Assembly: GCA_016297325.1 (NCBI GenBank)
Contig: JAEDGW010000015.1
Coordinates: 1-34,932 of the forward strand
DNA: 34,932 nt
Reading direction: 5' to 3'
Source of the DNA: Coprococcus sp.
GTDB taxonomy: Bacteria; Bacillota; Clostridia; Lachnospirales; Lachnospiraceae
The notes under the pieces are model-generated. The model searched no databases and was not told the origin of the DNA. It saw only the letters and a program-made list of their open reading frames with translations. Shown piece after piece: positions 7,992-15,638 of this stretch. Within the stretch, counting starts at the first letter, position 1. Each line of letters begins with the position of its first letter. The position numbers and the translations under genes were made by a program.

Positions 7992-8864
7992 ATGAAACTT
8001 GGCAGAAATGATATGTGTTGGTGCGGCAGTGGTAAGAAATATAAGACATGCCATCTTGCCCTTGATGATAAGCTTGAGGACATGAAGAACAGGGGATTCA
8101 AGATTCCTACACATGCTATGATAAAGAATGCGGAACAGATAGAGGGAATCAGAGAAGCTTCAAAGGTGAACACTATGGTTCTTGATTATATCACTCCATT
8201 TGTAAAAATAGGTGTATCTACCAGGGAGCTTGATGACCTTATATATAACTATACAAAATCCATAGATGCCATACCGGCCTGCCTTGGATATGAGGGATAC
8301 CCTAAGAGTGTGTGCATCTCGGTAAATGATGTTGTATGCCACGGAATACCTAGTGACGACATCATTCTTCAGGACGGAGATATAGTGAATATCGACTGTA
8401 CTACACAGTACAAGGGGTATTTTGGTGATTCTTCCAGAATGTTCATGCTTGGAGATGTTGATCCTGCATGGAAGAAGCTTGTTGAGGATACAAAGAAGGC
8501 TCTTGATATAGGAGTGGAAGTGTGCAGCAAGCCTTACGTGACGATCGGTGACATAGGATATGCCATAAATAAATTTGCAAAAGAACAGGGATATTCTGTT
8601 GTAAGGGAGATCGGCGGACATGGTGTTGGCCTTGAGATACATGAGGAACCATATGTGAGTCATATCGGACAGCCTGGAAAGGATTATGTTCTGGCTCCGG
8701 GCATGGTATTCACCATTGAGCCTATGATAAATATGGGAGGCCCTGATGTATATCAGGATGCCGACGATGGATGGACTATCTACACAGAGGACGGCTCACC
8801 ATCAGCGCAGTGGGAGTACACACTGGTTATGACTGAGCACGGTGTTGAGATTCTGGCTCACTAA
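7992..8864 (+). CDS. map: Methionine aminopeptidase type I with N-terminal SEC-C zinc motif
   Basis: Removes the initiator Met from nascent proteins. 290 residues from the ATG at 7992 behind GAAAGAGG. Residues 1-30 carry a SEC-C motif (C9, C11, C20, H21 in MCWCGSGKKYKTCH), a small zinc module also found at the SecA C-terminus and in some clostridial and mycobacterial MAPs. It may tether the enzyme to ribosomes or to its partners. The pita-bread catalytic domain has all five metal ligands: D135 (NIDC), D146 (FGDSS), H210 (GHGVG), E243 (TIEPM) and E275 (WEYT). It is monocistronic, flanked by a 90-base gap and a bidirectional terminator. Confidence 0.96.
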   Translation: MKLGRNDMCWCGSGKKYKTCHLALDDKLEDMKNRGFKIPTHAMIKNAEQIEGIREASKVNTMVLDYITPFVKIGVSTRELDDLIYNYTKSIDAIPACLGYEGYPKSVCISVNDVVCHGIPSDDIILQDGDIVNIDCTTQYKGYFGDSSRMFMLGDVDPAWKKLVEDTKKALDIGVEVCSKPYVTIGDIGYAINKFAKEQGYSVVREIGGHGVGLEIHEEPYVSHIGQPGKDYVLAPGMVFTIEPMINMGGPDVYQDADDGWTIYTEDGSPSAQWEYTLVMTEHGVEILAH

Positions 8865-8957
8865 AATACAATATAAAATATATGCAGATAGCTAAATAAA
8901 GTCTGAGACTCATAACCATAATGTTATCATTATGAAATGATCGTGATCCGTAAAAAG

Positions 8958-9015
8958 AAAAACAGGTAATCACCAGGCATACAATACAGTATGTTGGATG
9001 ATTACCTGTTTTTTT
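8958..9015. terminator. Bidirectional terminator between map and htpG
   Basis: AACAGGTAATCA (8961-8972) pairs perfectly with TGATTACCTGTT (8999-9010). An inner CATAC/GTATG stem extends it. A T-run follows on the + strand and the A-run at 8952-8962 gives a T-run on the minus strand, so it serves both convergent genes. A smaller perfect hairpin, CATAATG/CATTATG with a 4-base loop, lies at 8917-8934. Confidence 0.9.
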
Positions 9016-9068
9016 TGGTTTATTTTAAATTATAGCTTTTAAACTGAAGTTATCAAGCTGAAGTTATT

Positions 9069-11060
9069 TTACTTTGCAAGTATGCCGAGCACCTCATTGC
9101 TTCGTGCGATGAACTTGGTCATGGCGTCAGCGGACAGTGGACGGTTTGCAAGTACGGCTAAGTCGTAAAGCTGGCAGCAGATTGTTGCAGTGTTCTCACC
9201 GTCTGGATTGTCAAGAACATATTTTACAAGTTTGTTGTTGCTGTTGAGGATGAGTGTCTCGCCTTCGCCCTGTCCGAACATAGATGGATCCATGCCGGCC
9301 ATACCGTACATCTTCATCATCTCCTGCATACGCCTTGTCTCTTCTGGCTGTGTCAGGATAGAAGAGGTGTTCTCATCTTTCAGAGACTCAACCTTCACAT
9401 TCAGGTTTTTCATATCAAGAGCTTTCTCAAATGTGGCTGTGAGTTTATCCTTGTATTCCTTTGCGGTCTCCTCGGACAGTTCCTCGCCTACGAAGTTGTC
9501 TGAGAGTTCAGCATCTATTCTGTAGAAGTGTACATTCTCGTTCTTCTGCTCAAGAAGAGTGATGAATGGGCTGTCTATCGTCTGTGTCATGATCAGGGCA
9601 TCCATTCCTTCGTTCTTGAACATGTTGATATACTGTGACTGAGCCTGTTCGTCAGTTACGTAGAATACCTTATTCTCATATTTCTCTTTGCCTGCTTCAA
9701 GGTACTCAGGAAGAGTGACATATTTGCCCTCAAGGTTCTTGTAGATGCAGTAGTCCATCATCTTGTCGAGGAACTTGAGATCCTTCAGACAACCGAACTT
9801 GATAAATGGGTTGATGTCATCCCAGTACTTCTCGTAGTCCTCTCTGTGAACCTTGTACATGCCTGAAAGCTTGTCGGCAACCTTCTTGGTGATGTAATCA
9901 GAGATCTTCTTTACAAATCCGTCGTTCTGAAGTGCACTACGTGATACGTTCAGTGGAAGATCAGGGCAGTCGATACATCCCTTTAGCAGCATGAGAAATT
10001 CAGGAATAACTTCCTTGATGTTATCGGCGACAAATACCTGGTTGTTGTACAGTTTGATCGTTCCCTCAAGATTGTCATACTGTGTGTTGATCTTAGGGAA
10101 GTACAGGATACCCTTAAGGTTGAATGGGTAATCCATGTTCAGGTGTATCCAGAACAGAGGCTCCTTGTAATCGTGGAATACCTTTCTGTAGAATTCCTTG
10201 TATTCCTCATCGGTGCAGTCGTTTGGATGTTTTGCCCACAGTGGGGTAGTGGTGTTAAGAGGCTTAGGAGCTTCAGGCTTCTTTTCCTCTTTCTTTTCTT
10301 CGCTCTTTGCATCCTTGGCGCCGTCAGTTTCACCTTCTGCATCAGAAGCCTTGCTGCCTTCAGCTTTGTCTGCTGCGTCATTTACTTCCTTTGCATCCAC
10401 ATCAACGGTTGCATCCTTAGGATCTTCCTTTGGAGCGTCAGCGTTGGTGTAGTAGATCTCAACAGGCATGAATGAACAATATTTGTCTATTACCTCTTTG
10501 ATCCTGTATTCGTTTGCAAATTCGTAGCTGTCCTCGTTCAGGTAGAGGGTGATAGTTGTACCACGGTCAGCCTTTACACATTTCTTCATGGAGTATTCAA
10601 GGCCGTCCTCGCACTCCCAATATACAGCGTCCTCGCCGTCCTTGTATGACTTTGTCTCGATGGTTACTTTGTCGGCAACCATGAAAGCGGAGTAGAAGCC
10701 CAGTCCGAAGTGACCGATGATCTGTTCCTCTGTTGCCTTGTCCTTGTACTGCTCAAGGAATGCCTCAGCTCCTGAGAATGCGATCTGGTTGATATACTTC
10801 TCAACTTCCTCCTCGGTCATACCGATACCGTTATCTGTGAAGGTTATGGTCTTGTCGTTGGCGCTTGTGGTCACATCTATACGGTATGGTTCATCAGGCT
10901 CGTCAAATTCTCCCATGAGAGAGAGCTTCTTGAGCTTTGTAACCGCATCACAGCCGTTGGATATGAGCTCTCTGACAAATATGTCGTGATCTGAATAGAG
11001 CCATTTCTTGATGACTGGGAATATGTTTTCGCTATTGATTGATAGATTTCCGTTCTTCAT
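9069..11060 (-). CDS. htpG: Hsp90-family chaperone HtpG with long charged linker
   Basis: 663 residues. AAGGAGATG lies just before the start on the minus strand. The GHKL ATPase domain is intact: ELISNGCDAVTK (Mg2+/ATP-binding Asn and Asp), DNGIGM, and the lid motif GHFGLGFYSAF. The middle domain follows with TPLWAKHPND and NVSRSALQ (catalytic Arg), then a C-terminal dimerisation domain. Between the N and middle domains, about residues 206-271 form a low-complexity segment rich in Asp, Glu, Lys and Ala (for example KSEEKKEEKK). Escherichia coli HtpG has only a short linker there; eukaryotic Hsp90 has a long charged one. The domain ends in LGILAK with no MEEVD tail. A promoter and a perfect CIRCE upstream indicate HrcA control, together with groESL further along. 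Confidence 0.95.
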   Translation of the reverse strand: MKNGNLSINSENIFPVIKKWLYSDHDIFVRELISNGCDAVTKLKKLSLMGEFDEPDEPYRIDVTTSANDKTITFTDNGIGMTEEEVEKYINQIAFSGAEAFLEQYKDKATEEQIIGHFGLGFYSAFMVADKVTIETKSYKDGEDAVYWECEDGLEYSMKKCVKADRGTTITLYLNEDSYEFANEYRIKEVIDKYCSFMPVEIYYTNADAPKEDPKDATVDVDAKEVNDAADKAEGSKASDAEGETDGAKDAKSEEKKEEKKPEAPKPLNTTTPLWAKHPNDCTDEEYKEFYRKVFHDYKEPLFWIHLNMDYPFNLKGILYFPKINTQYDNLEGTIKLYNNQVFVADNIKEVIPEFLMLLKGCIDCPDLPLNVSRSALQNDGFVKKISDYITKKVADKLSGMYKVHREDYEKYWDDINPFIKFGCLKDLKFLDKMMDYCIYKNLEGKYVTLPEYLEAGKEKYENKVFYVTDEQAQSQYINMFKNEGMDALIMTQTIDSPFITLLEQKNENVHFYRIDAELSDNFVGEELSEETAKEYKDKLTATFEKALDMKNLNVKVESLKDENTSSILTQPEETRRMQEMMKMYGMAGMDPSMFGQGEGETLILNSNNKLVKYVLDNPDGENTATICCQLYDLAVLANRPLSADAMTKFIARSNEVLGILAK

Positions 11061-11167
11061 CGTGTATACATCTCCTTATATGTTTATACTTGTTTTAACG
11101 ATGTGCCATCCCCGATCCATGTACATTACAATGATAAAAAGTACATTGGCACATCAGGCTAAAAGGT

Positions 11168-11196
11168 ATGATAAATCAGCAGAGGGGTAAAGTCAA
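11168..11196 (-). promoter_or_regulatory. Sigma-A promoter of htpG
   Basis: Read on the minus strand: TTGACT (11196-11191), a 17-base spacer, then TATCAT (11173-11168). The predicted start is near 11160, giving a leader of about 100 bases. The CIRCE operator sits just upstream of the -35 box. Confidence 0.75.
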
Positions 11197-11204
11197 GAAA
11201 AAAA

Positions 11205-11231
11205 TTAGCACTCAAATAAAATGAGTGCTAA
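11205..11231. promoter_or_regulatory. CIRCE operator (HrcA binding site) of htpG
   Basis: TTAGCACTC (11205-11213), nine bases, GAGTGCTAA (11223-11231): the exact CIRCE consensus. It is the binding site of the heat-shock repressor HrcA. Its position upstream of the -35 box differs from the groES copy, which lies just after the start site. Confidence 0.95.
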
Positions 11232-11255
11232 CAGCAAGGGAAATGATATTTGAAA

Positions 11256-11753
11256 TTAGTTTTCTATGAAATATATACTGGACGTTTTGAGAAAATCCCT
11301 TATCTCGGCATCCCATACATGCTCCAGAGTCTTGTCCATGGTGAACACATTCTGGGTTGCCATGGATGTGAGCTGTATACTCATGCCGTCATAATATATG
11401 TTCAGTGTGAGGTTTGCCACGTCGGATACGGGTATGGCGAGATGGTTTTTCTCCAGCATATCTGTTATGTCGCTTGGTGAGAGAACGAGGACGATCTTGA
11501 AACTCAGTGGAAGTTTCTTTCCCCGTATGACGTTGTACACGTGTGTCCTGAGTGTTTCCCAGGTGGTGTATGATGTGGACGGCATCTCTTCAAGTTCTTC
11601 CTTATCATAGAAATCCTTGTTGATCCTGCCGTCAAAGCTGTATGTTATCCCGCTTTTGACAAATGCCTCCATGGCGAGAAAGTGATCAAATGTGCTGTCC
11701 ATGAGAAGCTTCTTCACGAAGTCCCTGGTCTCGGTTATGGTTATATCTAACAT
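11256..11753 (-). CDS. DUF5721 family protein
   Basis: 165 residues, start behind AGGAG on the minus strand. There are no membrane segments, no signal peptide and no cysteine pairs. It is a soluble alpha/beta-looking protein with the pattern ETRDFVKKLL ... FDGRINKDFYD ... VIRGKKLPLSFKIVL ... LNIYYDG ... TMDKTLEHVWDAEI. From memory this fits DUF5721, a family of unknown function seen mainly in Lachnospiraceae. It lies upstream of htpG in the same direction, but the CIRCE and the htpG promoter separate them, so the link is probably only positional. No function is proposed. Confidence 0.65.
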   Translation of the reverse strand: MLDITITETRDFVKKLLMDSTFDHFLAMEAFVKSGITYSFDGRINKDFYDKEELEEMPSTSYTTWETLRTHVYNVIRGKKLPLSFKIVLVLSPSDITDMLEKNHLAIPVSDVANLTLNIYYDGMSIQLTSMATQNVFTMDKTLEHVWDAEIRDFLKTSSIYFIEN

Positions 11754-11844
11754 TGAAAATCTCCTGTGAATTGTATATGGATCAAAGCTGTGTCAATTAT
11801 ATGTGTAATATATTAAGAGTATAACAGTGCGAAGTTGCAAATGC

Positions 11845-12172
11845 AATAATGCAAGATGCGGGTTTGATAAATGAAATTATTGACAAAGCCAGTGCCCGCA
11901 CATATACTAGACACAAAAGGCGAAGAACAGGGAAAGTAGCCATATATGTGGAGATTCAGAGAGACTGTGCCATCGGCTGTGAGCATGGTCATCAAAGCTG
12001 TGGTGAAGTGCATCTGGGAGCCGGCCGGAGGAAGATTATAGTATTTTGGCACGTGCAAGGGACGTTACACCCGATGAGAGTGGGATCATATTTGATCCAA
12101 TAAGAGTGGAACCGCGGAGATCATACTTCGTCTCTATATGCATATCATATGTATATTGGGATGGAGTTTTTT
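11845..12172 (+). promoter_or_regulatory. T-box riboswitch, cysteine-specific, upstream of cysS
   Basis: A 5' leader with the parts of a T-box. A hairpin closes by TGCGGG (11857-11862) and CCCGCA (11895-11900). Stem I features include CAGAGAGACTG and the terminal-loop-like CTGTGAGCATGG. The specifier segment GAAGTGCATCTGGGAG has a TGC cysteine codon at 12009-12011 followed by A. The T-box proper is AAGAGTGGAACCGCGG (12102-12117). The antiterminator pairs AGAG (12103-12106) and GCG with CGTCTCT (12129-12135), bulging TGGA for the tRNA acceptor end. Uncharged tRNA-Cys would favour this and allow cysS expression. An open frame across 11849-12103 has no codon support and is rejected. Exact stem boundaries are estimates. 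Confidence 0.9.
12126..12172 (+). terminator. Regulated terminator of the cysS T-box
   Basis: CTTCGTCTC (12126-12134) pairs with GGGATGGAG (12158-12166) using some G-U pairs, with further TATA pairing inside, and six T residues follow (12167-12172). Its left arm contains the CGTCTC that the antiterminator also needs, so the two structures exclude each other. Confidence 0.85.
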
Positions 12173-12226
12173 GTTTGTATACAGGATCATTTTATACAGA
12201 TTATTTATAGAAAGGATTATTTGTTT

Positions 12227-13618
12227 ATGAAGATTTTAAACACACTCACAAGAAGAAAAGAAGAGTTTGTACCTATCAATGAGGGCAAGGTGGGAATATA
12301 TGTATGTGGACCTACTGTGTATGACTATATCCATATAGGAAATGCAAGACCTATGATAGTGTTTGACACACTTAGGAGATATCTGGAGTACAAGGGCTAC
12401 GAAGTCAACTACGTATCGAATTTTACAGATGTCGATGACAAGATCATCAAGCGTGCAAATGCTGAGGGCGTGGACGCAAGTGTTATATCTGAGAGATATA
12501 TCGCAGAGGTTAAGAAAGATATGGCTGCGCTCAATGTCCGTGAGGCAACTACACATCCAAAGGCTACAGAAGAGATACCTGATATGATCGAGATGGTCAA
12601 GACTCTCATAGAGAAGGACTATGCATATGAGGTGAATGGAACCGTATATTTCAGAACCAGAAAGTTCAAGGACTACGGCAAACTGTCCAAGAAGAATATA
12701 GATGACCTCCGTTCAGGTAACAGAGACCTTCTTGTATCAGGTGTTGATGAGAAGGAAGATCCACTTGATTTCGTTCTCTGGAAGCCAAAGAAGGAGGGTG
12801 AGCCATCATGGCCATCACCATGGGGAGATGGAAGACCGGGCTGGCATCTTGAGTGCTCAGTTATGTCCAAGAAGTACATCGGTGATGTCATAGATATCCA
12901 CGCAGGTGGTGAGGATCTCATATTCCCTCACCATGAGAATGAGATCGCACAGAGTGAGGCTGCAAATGGCACAGAGTTCGCAAGATACTGGATGCACAAC
13001 GGCTTCTTAAAGATCAACAACGAGAAGATGTCCAAGTCCCTTGGCAACTTCTTTACAGTAAGGGAGATAGCAGAGAAATATCCTCTTCAGGTGATCAGAT
13101 TCTTCATGCTGTCAGCACATTACAGAAGTCCGCTCAACTTCTCTGCAGAGCTTGTGGAGGCATCTAAGAATGGACTTGAGAGAATCCTCACAGCAGTGGA
13201 CAGATTGAAGTCTATAAACGGCACAGACGGAGAAGTGGACAAGGCTGTAGCTGATGAGATGGATGCATTTGTAAAGAAGTATGAGGACGCTATGGATGAT
13301 GACCTCAATACAGCAGATGCGATATCTGTCATATTTGAACTTGTAAAATATGCAAATGTAAATGTGAATGATGAGTCATCAACTGCCACAGTGGAACTTG
13401 TGTTAAAGACAGTTGAGAAGCTCTGCGATGTTCTCGGAATCATCACAGAGAAGAAGGAAGAGATCCTTGATTCTGATATAGAGGCACTTATCGAAGAGAG
13501 ACAGGCGGCCAGAAAGGCAAAGAACTTCGCAAGAGCAGATGAGATCCGTGATCAGTTAAGTGACATGGGAATTATCCTTGAGGATACCAGAGAGGGTGTA
13601 AAATGGAAAAGAGCATAG
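12227..13618 (+). CDS. cysS: Cysteine--tRNA ligase
   Basis: Charges tRNA-Cys with cysteine. 463 residues from the ATG at 12227, which begins MKILNTLTRRKEEF and has AAAGGA upstream; the longer frame from 12149 would start inside the T-box terminator. Class I motifs: HIGN (36-39, after YVCGPTVYDY, with zinc ligand C27) and KMSKS (267-271). The zinc ligands in GWHLECSV and HHENEIAQSE are present, so the cysteine-discriminating zinc site is intact. Regulated by the cysteine T-box leader just upstream. Its last 16 bases overlap mrnC, the conserved Firmicutes order. Confidence 0.97.
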   Translation: MKILNTLTRRKEEFVPINEGKVGIYVCGPTVYDYIHIGNARPMIVFDTLRRYLEYKGYEVNYVSNFTDVDDKIIKRANAEGVDASVISERYIAEVKKDMAALNVREATTHPKATEEIPDMIEMVKTLIEKDYAYEVNGTVYFRTRKFKDYGKLSKKNIDDLRSGNRDLLVSGVDEKEDPLDFVLWKPKKEGEPSWPSPWGDGRPGWHLECSVMSKKYIGDVIDIHAGGEDLIFPHHENEIAQSEAANGTEFARYWMHNGFLKINNEKMSKSLGNFFTVREIAEKYPLQVIRFFMLSAHYRSPLNFSAELVEASKNGLERILTAVDRLKSINGTDGEVDKAVADEMDAFVKKYEDAMDDDLNTADAISVIFELVKYANVNVNDESSTATVELVLKTVEKLCDVLGIITEKKEEILDSDIEALIEERQAARKAKNFARADEIRDQLSDMGIILEDTREGVKWKRA

Positions 13619-14058
13619 ACAGTTATTTCGCTGAGATACTCGGTGTGACATACACCAACCCAAGAGAATACTCACCGTTGTCACTGGCATATATCGGCGA
13701 CAGTGTGTTTGATCTTCTCATCAAGACCCTTGCAGTCACAAAGGACAACAAGCAAGCGTACAAGTACCACAAGGAGGTAAGCCAGCTTGTAAAGGCTGAG
13801 GCTCAGGCAGGCTATATCATGTATCTGCTTGACAATGGACTTCTTACGGAGGAAGAGGAGTGGATATACAAGAGAGGCAGGAATACCAAGACGCACTCTA
13901 CTGCCAAGAACGCCACAGTAGGACAGTACCGCATGGCGACGGGATTTGAATGTCTCATAGGTTTTTTGTATCTTGATAAGCAGTACGACAGGATGTTCGA
14001 GATCACGAAAATGATATTGAATCATGAACCGGATGAAGATGGAGAAAAAGATGAATAA
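13603..14058 (+). CDS. mrnC: Mini-ribonuclease 3
   Basis: 151 residues. A dimeric RNase III catalytic domain without the double-stranded RNA-binding domain; in Bacillus it matures 23S rRNA ends. D33 in SPLSLAYIGDSVFD and the Glu of GFECLIGFLYL are the metal-binding residues; RGRNTKTHSTAKNA is the family-specific loop. The start overlaps the cysS end by 16 bases, so translation is probably coupled. Co-location with cysS and rlmB matches the Bacillus subtilis order and supports the call. Confidence 0.95.
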   Translation: MEKSIDSYFAEILGVTYTNPREYSPLSLAYIGDSVFDLLIKTLAVTKDNKQAYKYHKEVSQLVKAEAQAGYIMYLLDNGLLTEEEEWIYKRGRNTKTHSTAKNATVGQYRMATGFECLIGFLYLDKQYDRMFEITKMILNHEPDEDGEKDE

Positions 14059-14833
14059 TAGAGAATTTGAGAATAATAATATGGCTGAGAGCAGCGAGGA
14101 TTCATTTGTGCTAGAGGGAAGAAATGCAGTCCTTGAGGCCTTCAGATCAGGCAAGACCATAGACAAGCTGTACATCCTCGACGGATGCAGGGATGGAGTG
14201 GTAAACAGTATAGTGAGAGAGGCAAAGAAGCAGGATACGGTTATCAACTATATCTCCAAAGAGAAGCTTAACCAGATGTCACAGGCCGGAAAACATCAGG
14301 GCGTGATAGCACATGCCGCAGCGTATAAATATGCTGAGATAGAGGACATGTTTGCCCTGGCTGAGAGCAGAGGGGAGGATCCGTTCTTCTTCATCCTTGA
14401 TGAGATAGAGGATCCGCACAATCTCGGCGCGATCATCAGAACTGCCAATCTGTGCGGCGCACACGGAGTCATCATACCAAAGAGACGTGCGGTGGGCATA
14501 ACAGCCACTGTAGTCAAGGCATCAGCGGGTGCGATCAATTATACTCCGGTTGCAAAGGTGACAAATATCAGCAAGACCATAGAGGAACTGAAGGAGAGAG
14601 GTATGTGGTTTGCCTGTGCAGATATGGACGGCGAGCTCATGTATAACTGCAATCTCACAGGTTCTCTCGGACTTGTGATCGGAAATGAGGGCAGCGGTGT
14701 GAGCAGACTTGTCAAGGAGAAATGCGATTATGTCGTGTCTGTTCCTATGAAGGGAGACATAGACTCATTAAACGCATCTGTGGCTGCCGGTGTTCTGGCT
14801 TATGAAGTTGTCAGACAGAGGTTAAAGAAATAA
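14051..14833 (+). CDS. rlmB: TrmH-family 23S rRNA 2'-O-methyltransferase (RlmB-like)
   Basis: A SAM-dependent SPOUT enzyme expected to methylate a guanosine ribose in 23S rRNA. The ATG at 14051 has GGAG six bases upstream and overlaps the mrnC stop by eight bases; an in-frame ATG at 14024 lacks a site. 260 residues. After a short Asn/Glu-rich start, a substrate-binding domain begins at FVLEGRNAVLEA. The knotted SPOUT domain shows DEIEDPHNLGAIIRTA, LGLVIGNEGSGVS and the C-terminal SVPMKGDIDSLNASVA. Those three motifs are diagnostic of TrmH/RlmB. The precise target nucleotide is inferred from family and synteny. Confidence 0.93.
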   Translation: MNNREFENNNMAESSEDSFVLEGRNAVLEAFRSGKTIDKLYILDGCRDGVVNSIVREAKKQDTVINYISKEKLNQMSQAGKHQGVIAHAAAYKYAEIEDMFALAESRGEDPFFFILDEIEDPHNLGAIIRTANLCGAHGVIIPKRRAVGITATVVKASAGAINYTPVAKVTNISKTIEELKERGMWFACADMDGELMYNCNLTGSLGLVIGNEGSGVSRLVKEKCDYVVSVPMKGDIDSLNASVAAGVLAYEVVRQRLKK

Positions 14834-14843
14834 AGGTAGGGAT

Positions 14844-15434
14844 ATGTATTCAGATTTATCAGATAATGAACTGCTGGAACTTATAAATAAAGAGAAGAAC
14901 AATGATGCCATGGAGACTCTCATCAAACGGTTTGGGCCTCTTGTCACCAGACAGAGCAGAAGTCTGTACATCATAGGTGCGGATGAGGAGGATCTGATCC
15001 AGGAGGGCATGATAGGTCTTATAAAAGCTGTGAACGATTACAAAGCCGATAAGGGAGCATCATTTAAGACATTTGCCTTCATGTGTGTGAGAAGACAGAT
15101 GCTCACGGCCATCAATAATTCAAATAATAGGAAAAATATACCACTGAATCACTATATATCCATATATGGTGATGGAAATGGTGAGTATGTGAGTCCGCTT
15201 GATGAGATGGACAGCCCGGTTATAACTAACCCGGAGGATATCATGCTGGCAAAGCTCCAGGAGTCAGATCTGATAAAGGTCATAGATAGCAAGCTTTCAA
15301 AGTTTGAACGTCAGGTACTGGACGAATACCTCACGGGTGCATCCTATGAAGAGATAGGTGAAAGACTTGGGAAATCCGCCAAATCGATAGACAATGCAGT
15401 TCAGAGGATAAGAGCAAAGCTGAGAGATGTATAA
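14844..15434 (+). CDS. sigH: SigH (Spo0H) family RNA polymerase sigma factor
   Basis: 196 residues. Region 2 is clear (DEEDLIQEGMIGLIKAV, then GASFKTFAFMCVRRQMLTAI), followed by the SigH-like NIPLNHYISI stretch and a region 4 helix-turn-helix (TGASYEEIGERLGKSAKSIDNAVQRIRAKL). In Bacillus SigH drives entry into sporulation and competence genes. The gene sits 10 bases after rlmB, as in the conserved cysS-mrnC-rlmB-rae1-sigH cluster, but the ribosome-associated nuclease gene rae1 is absent. A terminator follows. Whether this organism sporulates cannot be judged here. Confidence 0.9.
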   Translation: MYSDLSDNELLELINKEKNNDAMETLIKRFGPLVTRQSRSLYIIGADEEDLIQEGMIGLIKAVNDYKADKGASFKTFAFMCVRRQMLTAINNSNNRKNIPLNHYISIYGDGNGEYVSPLDEMDSPVITNPEDIMLAKLQESDLIKVIDSKLSKFERQVLDEYLTGASYEEIGERLGKSAKSIDNAVQRIRAKLRDV

Positions 15435-15454
15435 AATTTAGGTGAATTAAGTCG

Positions 15455-15497
15455 AGAGATTCGCAAATCTGTGTAAGATATGCGAATCTCTTTTTTT
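15455..15497 (+). terminator. Terminator after sigH
   Basis: AGAGATTCGCA (15455-15465) is perfectly inverted as TGCGAATCTCT (15481-15491), followed by a run of T to 15497. Confidence 0.95.
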
Positions 15498-15545
15498 ATG
15501 TCACAAGCGCCGGCTTGATGACCTGCGCACGCATCAGCGTGCTTC
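15498..15545 (-). repeat. Two-hairpin dispersed repeat, copy 1
   Basis: Read on the minus strand, 15545-15517 is a 29-base segment identical at 26 positions to 29342-29370. The three differences are all in the loop region of a GCACG/CGTGC hairpin. A second hairpin follows, GTCATCAAGC/GCTTGTGAC around CGGC, ending in GACAT. Copy 2 has the same two-hairpin layout with a different but still paired second stem. Confidence 0.75.
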
Positions 15546-15562
15546 CTCTGTTTATCTATAAT

Positions 15563-15580
15563 TTAGCTAAAATTAGCTAA
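15563..15580. promoter_or_regulatory. Tandem palindromic operator candidate, TTAGCTAA x2
   Basis: The self-complementary 8-mer TTAGCTAA occurs at 15563-15570 and 15573-15580, exactly 10 bp apart, just upstream of the -35 box at 15588. One-turn spacing puts both on the same DNA face, as for a regulator binding in tandem. The regulator is not encoded nearby. Confidence 0.5.
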
Positions 15581-15587
15581 ATTAACC

Positions 15588-15615
15588 TTGAAATACGATT
15601 AATTAAGAGTATAAT
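15588..15615 (+). promoter_or_regulatory. Sigma-A promoter of the sugar ABC transporter
   Basis: TTGAAA (15588-15593), a 16-base spacer, then a consensus TATAAT (15610-15615). The start would be near 15622, giving a leader of about 57 bases that contains a second pair of phased repeats. Confidence 0.8.
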
Positions 15616-15638
15616 CAACTTTAATTATGAGTAAAAAA

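Noticed and set aside
10143..10475. Long open frames opposite htpG
   Set aside because: They mirror the repetitive Glu/Lys/Ala codons of the charged linker; translations are low-complexity and lack a ribosome site.
11849..12103. An 84-codon open frame upstream of cysS
   Set aside because: It lies wholly within the T-box leader, has no ribosome site, and its sequence is explained by the RNA structure.
12149..12226. An N-terminal extension of CysS
   Set aside because: It would begin inside the T-box terminator hairpin and adds residues that the family lacks.
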